This document shows positions 57,300 to 64,000 of a DNA stretch of 64,000 nucleotides, piece by piece. Position numbers and translations under genes: made by a program. The stretch comes from Corythucha ciliata (taxonomy: Eukaryota > Arthropoda > Insecta > Hemiptera > Tingidae). Location of the stretch: assembly GCA_038030265.1 (NCBI GenBank), contig CM075943.1, positions 29,202,001-29,266,000 on the forward strand, given 5' to 3'. Positions within the stretch are counted from its first letter, which is position 1; each line of letters opens with the position of its first letter. The notes under the pieces are model-generated. The model saw only the letters and a list, made by a program, of their open reading frames with translations. It searched no databases and was not told the DNA's origin.

Positions 57300-57610
57300 G
57301 CCATCAGATGGCGCAGGATTTGCCCATCATGACAGCAAACACAGCCCTGTACCCTGCTGCGGATCTCCTTAAGATGTGGCCAGTACCTAGGCCGTTGTCG
57401 GCCCTTACCTGGCCTGTACCCCATCTTTGGCCCAGACTCCCCAGCAGAGTCGGTCCCATCACTCAGCTCGGCTCGTTAGCCGTAACTGGTGGCCAGCCAC
57501 CCGCGCCCGAGAGGCACGACGTGGAGGTGAGTCTTTCAGAGCTGGGGATGCTGGCTTGCGCCATGAACCGAAACCGGGCAGGGAAGGTGCCCCTGTACCC
57601 TGCATAGTAG
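57300..57610 (+). other. GC-rich block of unknown nature
   Basis: About 310 bp with clearly higher GC content than the surrounding AT-rich DNA, and open on the plus strand for 99 codons (57,308-57,607). A small perfect hairpin, GAGGGTC-tggaagtcc-GGACCCTC type, lies at about 57,268-57,293. It may be part of an exon, a SINE, or a transferred or captured fragment. No domain is recognised. Confidence 0.4.
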
Positions 57611-58116
57611 CCAAGACTCAAGAGTCGTCCTTGCCAATCTGGGCCTTCATTTTTTGCCCAATATTCTGTGCGGGAGGCACAGGGCGCACTTTTTTACTGT
57701 TTGACCCTTTTAAGAAATCTAATGTCCCCACGCACATCAATGGCCACATTTTGATTAATAAGGTAATTTAATAAATGCAGAATTAAGAAGAGAAAAGAAG
57801 ACGAGGAAGGATAGGACGGGGGTCGAGGTATCATCTGTTCAGTTCCCCAAACCTCTAGAAGGTAGAATGCTGCCAGAAAAAAAGGTCTTGAAACAAATCT
57901 GGGAAAAAGTCGGACATTTCTTGCGCAAGTACTTGTCTGCCATATGGCAATATATTTCAGAGTTTAAACTTGGTTCAAACGAAGCATTTTGGTTTTTTCT
58001 TTCACTTCAGCAGAGGGTTTAAGAGAGGGGGTAATAAAAATGCTTCAAATATGTGCGAATAATTTCATACTAAGCCCCTCCATGGGCTTCAAAATGGGGA
58101 TAATAAAAAAGAAATA
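57611..58116. other. No supported gene
   Basis: No recognisable coding sequence or repeat. Confidence 0.35.
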
Positions 58117-58551
58117 ATGGGGAACTTGCACATCTTTCAAAAGTTGGTGTTGCTTAAAGAGGGCTCTTCCACAAGTCTATTGCTCACATTAAACTTTGAA
58201 ATAAGTCAAGGATGTTTTTTAGGGAATTTTTAAAAATTTTGAGTGGGGGTTCGATTACGTAAAAACTTACTTATTGAAATGGATGATGCGGGGTTAGACG
58301 AGTTTAATGGGGGGACATTTTTCATGTTACTTGTAAACAAACAATTTTAGAGTTCCCTTAAATGCTTCACAAGTAAGTATTTACATCATTTCCCCTCGCA
58401 CCATCCATCCTCTTCTGAAGAACTTTGAACCTTTTTTAAAAATCTTAAAACGCACCAATCGGGTAGCAACTTCCGTTGTTATCCTTCAGTTCACGGGTCA
58501 AATCACCGGTATGCTTTTCTACCCAATCTGAGATTCATGCAAGTTCCCCAT
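58117..58551 (-). mobile_element. MITE with TIR ATGGGGAACTTGCA, copy 2
   Basis: Same 14 bp inverted ends as 182-550, but in the opposite orientation and about 66 bp longer because of an internal insertion. Shared interior includes 'cttaaagagggctcttc' and the stretch near 'gcaccatccatcc'. Confidence 0.75.
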
Positions 58552-58978
58552 TCAATTTCTTGAACTATCATTCAACCAAACAAACCTAAAACTTCACTTT
58601 TAATGTTTTTAACTACTTAAAACACCAGCTACAATAGAAGATACGATAAGGGGGGGGGGGCTACCTTTGCAACAAATTAAATGTTTTTATTTATTTCAGG
58701 AATCTTGAACGAATTTTAAAAACTAGTTACCTACTTATTATTGTCAGAACATGACATTTTTTGTGTAGTAAGTCTAAGTTTCCTGGTTGTAATAAGGCCC
58801 CGTTTACAAACTGTCTGTCAACCCATTGACGTGCGTCTGTGGAAGTTTCAGCCTGTGGAAGTGTGGAGCCTGTGAAAACTATGAAAATGCTTTATTTTTC
58901 TAGGGAATAAATTGGTTTGGTTGCATAGACTCCACAGGCGCTTGGCACATGCATAACTTATGAACGTGGTCTGATATT

Positions 58979-59302
58979 GCTTCCGAGTTACGGAAGCATT
59001 GTTTTCACTTTTAGGAAATATTTTTTTTTTCTTCTTTAAAATCGAAATTTCCACTTGCATTTCACGTTTTATTCCTTCCTGAACAATTTCGGTTTCGTGT
59101 CTGTCTGTCTGTCTGTCTGTCCGCAAATCCTTGTAACAAGCATATCTTCCATAGTTTTTATCCGAATTTGATGAAATTTTCAGGGAATATATGTGTTGGC
59201 TAGCAGAGGGTCCCCTATTAATTTCGTCAAAATCGTACAAGGGGGAGGGGGTGAAAAGCGAGGAAGCACTGTGCTATAATCATTAGCAGACTTTTTTTTT
59301 GT
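58979..59302 (+). repeat. ~320 bp interspersed repeat, copy 2
   Basis: Near-identical to 46,981-47,285. It has four-five CTGT units (about 59,100-59,119) where copy 1 has two-three, and 'gggggagggggtg' where copy 1 has 'gggggtg'. The two copies are 12 kb apart in direct orientation. Confidence 0.8.
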
Positions 59303-59349
59303 TACTGCAGCATATTTCTCTAAAATTGAAATTAAAAATAGTAATTATA

Positions 59350-60221
59350 CAGGGTGGAAGGAGATAAGTGGTCACAAAAAAATTTGGTGCCAATAGACAT
59401 CATTTGCGACCGAAAACACCCTACCTACACCATGGTCCGAAAATCAAAACCCTTCGAGATATGATTTTTCAAACGCTTTTTCATGGCTTACTTACATCAA
59501 TTTGTTCAACTAACTGCGAGAAAATCGCTTTCAATTTGCATTTTTGCAACTTTTGGTGATGGATTCGGAAATAGCACACTATTTCCTGCCAGGATTAGCC
59601 ATTTACGGTGGATATGAACTATTTTATGTGGCCTCAAATGCGGCTCTAGTCGTGCAAATGGGGGATTTTTTGTTTTTTTTTTTTAAAAAAGTCAGTCCCC
59701 GTTTGTCCAAAAACAAATCACAAAACTTGTTCAAATTTTTCAGGTCAAAACCAAAACAAGCGATTTTGAAGAGAATAATCATTGTTTTAAGTTATAAGGG
59801 CCTAAATAACAGAAATGTACCTTATTTTTCTTTATGATCTGTCTACGTTTTATTTTTCAAAATAAAACCCACCAATCACCCATGAAGAAACGTCCCAAAG
59901 CATCAAACAATAATTTATTTTCATAATTATTGATTTTTCAAAAAATGTAAAAAAAAGTACGATTCTCGGTTTGCAGCCCACATATAAGCCATTTGCCTTT
60001 GACTTAGCATTTAAAATAAGTGCCCCACCTCCCAGGTGTTCGTTTGGAAGCGACAAGTCGGACTAGACTGAGAAAAGAGATAATATATATGCATTTTAAA
60101 ACGTTTGGAAAATCATATCTCAGAAACAATTGAGTTTCGGGCTATGATGCATTTGGCATTTTCGATTGCAAATAAGGTCTACTTTCATCCACAAAGTCCG
60201 TGCTTGATTCGGAACATCCTG
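59350..60221. mobile_element. CAGGGTG foldback transposon, member 4 (shortened)
   Basis: The left end CAGGGTGGAAGGAGATAAGT is preceded by TA. The decayed right end (CATCCTG) is followed by CA. The left arm has 'accatggtccgaaaatcaaa' and 'cttcgagatatgattttt'. The right arm has 'ggaaaatcatatctcagaaa' and 'tttcgattgcaaataaggtct'. The centre differs from members 1 and 3 and lacks the conserved core motif, so an internal deletion or replacement has occurred. Confidence 0.7.
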
Positions 60222-61009
60222 CATAAAAATGGTCAGGGGCCGAGACGAGTCTACGTCCGATCTCGTATTCCTAGGTGTTTAAACCGCATCTACTGTATAC
60301 ATAATGAAACAAAGTGATAATTACAAATTTTTAACAAATTTGAGAGCAGAAGCCCCCCCCAGGGAAAAGTTAAAAACCTACGCCCTTTCATGAAAGCTTG
60401 TTCGTAATTGAATAAAGTAAGAATTGAAGAGGCATCTATCGGGATCGATTTTCCCAAAATGCTTCAGGGCCTGTGTTCTATAAATGCAACGTTGATACCA
60501 ACAGTCAATCACGTGTCTTATCAAAAACGACGCGACGAATTACCCCCCCCCCTGGAGCTTGGAAAATCTCTCAAAACATGGAGAAGGGGAGTGGTGGGGA
60601 TGTACTGGGGGAGGGGAGGGGTTTCGATTACCCCCCCCCCCTGAGAGAGGTCCCAGATCCGCCCTTGAAATAATACAAAGTTTAATGACTTGGTTTTCGA
60701 ATTGGCATAAAATTTTGCATTTGCGCAGTTCATTTCCATCCTTCCTCTCAGAATTCAATCATATGTTAATGAAGAAGACGGGTGGAGATGCATTGACCCG
60801 TTGCAGAATGCCATACAAATGAGATTCTACCGCTCTACCTACATCCGTTGGCTGTCCCCAGACTCCAAGGGTTGCTCAATTTCTCGGCGGCAGCACCCTC
60901 CCTTCCCGGTTTGACTGATAAGTCAAGATAGCCAAGTTTTCTGGTTGTTAACAAAGTTCTCGGTGAAAATTCTTGGCTAATTTTTTTTTGGACAGCCGGT
61001 AACTGTAGA
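60222..61009. other. Region upstream of mL64; hAT-like right end and poly-C runs
   Basis: Poly-C runs at about 60,543-60,552 and 60,631-60,642 precede a terminus-like CCCAGATCCGCCCTTG ending at 60,667, a decayed form of the hAT right end. The ~340 bp after it hold the mL64 promoter and 5' UTR. No TATA box stands out. Confidence 0.4.
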
Positions 61010-61762
61010 ATGAGTAAAATAATCGTGACCAGTTTGCTCGCTCGTTTGCAGAATGTTAAAACTTCGTCCTGGTCAACATTTGCAACTCAGGCAAAAGAAG
61101 ACACTCAGCCGGAGTACAGCACTTTGGCCGACGACATGACAGAGGAGATTGAACGGGCAAAAGCGGAAATCCAACGCAAGAGAAATAAATCGGGACTCAA
61201 CACCGCTCATCGCAATATTCTCCACGGTAGGCGTCCCTATGTAGAACCAATGTGCGATCCTCACTATACAGTACTATACAACCGAAAACTGTTCGGTCGG
61301 TACGGAAGTGAAAGTGGTATCGACCCGGGTACCCTGTGGCCGACAAAGCAGGAGCTTGCGGATCAACGAGAGTACGAGAAAGTAGCCTTCCCGGACTCCC
61401 TTCCAGAGATGATAGACAAAGCGCGAGGTAAAGTCATGCAAGAACAAAGGGACATTGAAGAGCGTCAGGCAAAAATAGAAGCCAATCTGAAGAAACTATC
61501 TCAATGGATGAAAGAGGTCAACGACAGAGCTGCTAAGAAGTTGGAAGAGGCGAGGGTGGCGCGAGAAAAAAAAGAAGCCCTGATTGAAGAGGTCAGACGG
61601 CATTTCGGTTTCAAAGTTAATCCGAACGACGAACGGTTCAAAGAAATGCTCGCTCTCAAAGAGAAGGCTCAAAAGAAGAAATTGAAGGAGGAAAGGGCGA
61701 GATTAAGAGAGGAAAAGATGATGGCCAAAATAATGGAAGAAGCTAAGGGTTCTAAAAGTTAA
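61010..61762 (+). CDS. GADD45GIP1: Large ribosomal subunit protein mL64, mitochondrial (CRIF1)
   Basis: A 250-residue single-exon protein. mL64 (GADD45GIP1, CRIF1, MRPL59) is a metazoan protein of the mitochondrial large ribosomal subunit near the exit tunnel, needed for synthesis and membrane insertion of mitochondrially encoded OXPHOS subunits. In sequence: residues 1 to about 28 are basic and hydroxylated with no acidic residue before E30 (MSKIIVTSLLARLQNVKTSS), a mitochondrial targeting signal. Residues 57-62 and 73-75 are basic. The family signature RKLFGRYGSESGIDPGTLWP spans 92-111. Residues about 132-248 are a long charged helix (coiled coil) ending in a Lys-rich tail. The length fits the family. 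The Met at 61,010 is the first in frame and gives a complete presequence. No frameshift. Neighbours are repeats only. Confidence 0.88.
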   Translation: MSKIIVTSLLARLQNVKTSSWSTFATQAKEDTQPEYSTLADDMTEEIERAKAEIQRKRNKSGLNTAHRNILHGRRPYVEPMCDPHYTVLYNRKLFGRYGSESGIDPGTLWPTKQELADQREYEKVAFPDSLPEMIDKARGKVMQEQRDIEERQAKIEANLKKLSQWMKEVNDRAAKKLEEARVAREKKEALIEEVRRHFGFKVNPNDERFKEMLALKEKAQKKKLKEERARLREEKMMAKIMEEAKGSKS

Positions 61763-62783
61763 CCTTGAATTTTTCTCGGCTGTAGTATATTGCCGTTCTG
61801 TAAATACATGAATTAGTTTAGTAAACTTATCCTATTATTTCCAACACACCTTTCTTTGATTTCTGAAAATTCGACAACGAACTCCAGAGGATTCCTTCAT
61901 GTTAGGACGGGTCCGTTTAAAAAGCAGGTCTGCAATGAGCACGATCAATGCCTAGACTTGAAGTTATGAGATCCTCGGTTTTGAACATTTATTTTGTCCA
62001 CGTAAAATCCTTTTTCAGTATATTAATATTTCACATTCCCCGTACGATTGAGAACAAAATTATAGGATTTGTAAGTAAGCGAACTTTTCCTGTTGAGTTT
62101 AATAACTAGAATCCCGGTAAGGGCCATAAATTGCCATGCTGCCAAGTTAAAATTGGTCCTTCATTGATCCAATTCTTGCGGGCACTACACCCCCCACGGG
62201 AGGCGAGGAACCCAGCGGAACGATTTTCAAGGAGAGAACTTCGCCGAGTTACTCCAAAAATTAAGGCTCCCCCCCCCCCGTAACGTAGATCCGGGCCTGG
62301 TAGTTGGGAACCCTCTTTCAGGCTACTTGAGCACTGGATAGTTCTTACTTCGACGGTGCGGACGAAACACTAAAATGAAGTAAAATTTGTCTATCGTACA
62401 ACGATTAAAAATCCTTCAGAGCGCTAGTAGCCTTACGTTATAGGGTCACCACAGTACGACCAAAAATTGGCAGATGTTGCGCTATAACCGATTTCAGTCC
62501 AGCCCCTCCAACAGTACTCACGCGAAACGTCGCTTTCTAATTTGCTCTTGAGTCGCGGATGGAAGGGACAGCAGAAAACGAACAACAGAAATAGTAAAGA
62601 TAAAAACAATAAAAGGAAAGAACGGCAGAAATCCTTTAAATAAAGAAATGAAAGAAAACCCGTGCGTGAGAGTTTTGACCGCAAAGGATCCACCCCAACT
62701 CCAAGGCTCTGTTCCCCACATTCCAATAATCCACGAATTACCATGTAGGATGTTGAAGAAATTGAAAAAAAGAAACACTCAGC
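61763..62783. other. 3' flank of mL64; hAT-like right end
   Basis: No AATAAA was seen soon after the stop. A C11-12 run at about 62,268-62,279 is followed by GTAGATCCGGGCCTG (ending at about 62,299), again like a hAT right end. The minus-strand frame 62,433-62,744 shows no recognisable domain. Confidence 0.4.
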
Positions 62784-63042
62784 ATTACGTAAATATCACC
62801 GCATTTCTGCACCAATCCTGGATTTCAAGGTCTCATGTAAATCTCCAGGAAATTCTGCACGCGCTTACGATCTTGCTTTTCTGAATAAGTCATCGAAAGA
62901 GCGTGAATTTTCAAGGTAAAAGTTTATGTGGGTTTTGCAGTTATTTGAGGAGTGAAGAAAGAAGATCGTACGCGAGTGCAGAATTTCCTGGAGATTCAAG
63001 TGAGACATTGAAACCCAGGAATAGTGCGATAATTTACGTAAC
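62784..63042. mobile_element. Foldback element with ~90-105 bp arms
   Basis: The left arm (62,784-62,888) and right arm (about 62,955-63,042) share 'ttacgtaaat', 'tcctgg', 'ttcaaggtctca' / 'ttcaatgtctca' and 'aatctccaggaaattctgca' in the same sense. Identity is roughly 85%. No ORF. Confidence 0.65.
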
Positions 63043-63079
63043 GCGGTCGAGGAAACACATATACACCTACCCCTTAAAC

Positions 63080-63150
63080 CAGCGGCTCTCAAATTTTTCA
63101 CGGTCACGCCCCCTTGGAACATAAAAATTTGTTGCCCCCCCCCCAATTGC
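63080..63150 (+). mobile_element. hAT-like left terminus (CAGCGGCTCTCAAA)
   Basis: CAGCGGCTCTCAAATTTTTC resembles the CAG-GGTTCTCAAAC terminus common to many animal hAT elements. 'cggtcacgcccccttggaa' follows, and 'aggtcacgcccccctgga' recurs at the very end of the window, so the element may continue or its right end may lie beyond 64,000. Confidence 0.4.
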
Positions 63151-63639
63151 ATTGTATTGTTTTTTGTGTTATTAAACAGACATTAAAGACCCGAAACCAG
63201 GAAAAGCTTCGATTTTGGTCAAACCTCGAATTGACGCACCCGTTTTTGGCCCCTTGCACACTTTTCAGAACGTATAAAGGCAATGGTCACGTACCAAAAA
63301 CTCGCAAGTGCAAAGAAGAGCTTCCACTCCCGAGGACCACGGTTGTCCGCCTTGGAGTTGAGAAAATTGACCGAAATGGCAAGGCCAAACGCTCTGCCCC
63401 CTGTGGTGCACTTTGATCGGGACCTAACTATACCAGAACCGTGGAGAAAATATTCGAGCCCAGGTTAGAAACTAAATGAGGTCCTTTCACCTGGGTGAGT
63501 ATCAGACACAGTGCCACCCTCGCTTCTTTCTCAAAAGGCCTACATAAAACCTCAGTAAAGCACCAATCGCAGCCAAACTCCAAAACCACAAGAAGGCCCC
63601 AACACAGTACAACGACCCCATAAGGCCCAACAAAAGCCA

Positions 63640-63870
63640 TGGTTCAACCTCAGCGAAAATGTAATTACAGTAGAACCTCCAACAAGGCCCAGCCACAGCC
63701 AAGGTCCAACCACTGGAAAAGTCCAACCACTACAATCGTCCAACAACTACAAAGGTCCAACCACAGCAAAGACCCAACCACTGCAAAGAGCCAACCACAA
63801 CGAAGGTCCAACCACTGCAAAGATCCAACCACAGCAAAGGTCTAACCACTGGAAATCTCCAGCCACAGTT
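63640..63870 (+). repeat. 18 bp minisatellite (ggtccaaccactgcaaag)
   Basis: About twelve units of 18 bp, alternating 'aaccactgcaaag' and 'aaccacagcaaag'. It is most regular at 63,690-63,850. The plus strand is open for 68 codons only because the unit length is divisible by three. Confidence 0.75.
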
Positions 63871-64000
63871 GAGCTCCCAGTAAAGCTTTCCCTTTCTTTC
63901 TTCCTTTTCTTGGCAAAAATGTGACGTTCCTGAAGTTTCCTATATTTGTATGGTAGGTCTCAACCTTAAGGTCATGGAGACAAGGTCACGCCCCCCTGGA
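63871..64000. other. Window end, no supported gene
   Basis: Pyrimidine tract at about 63,886-63,910, then 'caaggtcacgcccccctgga', which echoes 63,100-63,118. Confidence 0.35.

Noticed and set aside
57308..57771. Two overlapping plus-strand frames of 99 and 114 codons
   Set aside because: Both reflect a GC-rich, stop-poor block. Two frames being open together argues against coding. Kept only as a composition anomaly.
58848..59240. 130-codon minus-strand frame with a counterpart at 46,990-47,229
   Set aside because: It follows an interspersed repeat with a CTGT tract and shows no domain. Similarity is at the DNA level, indels included.
56587..60667. One 4.1 kb hAT element from the CAGGGACGGAT end to the AGATCCGCCCTTG end
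   Set aside because: The flanking octamers do not match and other elements lie between, so the two ends are treated as separate remnants.

Overview
The window looks like nuclear DNA of an arthropod, most likely an insect. It is AT-rich, has short (57-69 bp) GT-AG spliceosomal introns, non-LTR retrotransposon remnants with poly-A tails, a Helitron, a hAT element and many MITEs or foldback elements. A hemipteran is a guess only. No bacterial operons, CRISPR arrays or rRNA genes were seen. Coordinates were counted by hand and may be off by a few bases.

Only two host genes can be supported. At 49,873-51,665 (minus) lie eight phase-consistent exons, 445 codons plus stop, encoding the C-terminal family-A polymerase domain of DNA polymerase theta (POLQ/mus308). 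Its helicase end was not found. At 61,010-61,762 (plus) is a single-exon gene for mitochondrial ribosomal protein mL64 (GADD45GIP1/CRIF1). Two further minus-strand open frames (about 19,600-19,932 and 56,954-57,202) look coding but are not recognised.

The rest is repeats. 1-8 kb: degenerate ~29-30 bp minisatellites interrupted by MITEs. 8-16 kb: few structures (two inverted 120-135 bp MITEs, a 131 bp MITE). 16.5-17.3 kb: a 5'-truncated LINE with a 13 bp target duplication. 18.2-18.8 kb: a truncated foldback. 24.0-32.2 kb: a nested complex made of a modular A-B-B-C repeat (B is a ~296 bp tandem unit), a defective Helitron, and two abutting TA-flanked foldback transposons, one carrying a broken transposase fragment and a third, inverted A-B-C copy. 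32.4-32.8 kb: a dead reverse-transcriptase fragment. 35.8-38.2 kb: a third foldback split by a LINE with a 9 bp duplication. 38.3-40.05 kb: a hAT-type element with an 8 bp duplication that contains a near-perfect ~75 bp hairpin with the 3' half of a tRNA, CCA included, in its loop. 40.8-41.8, 46.1-49.1 and 52.5-53.3 kb: more minisatellite fields. 43.9-45.2 kb: two further foldback/MITE elements. 57-64 kb: a GC-rich block, a fourth foldback, second copies of repeats seen earlier, mL64 and an 18 bp minisatellite.

The genes show no functional link to each other. The main biological content is the layered history of transposon insertion, especially the TA-rich tract at 25.57-31.54 kb that took in about 6 kb of TA- or AT-targeting elements.
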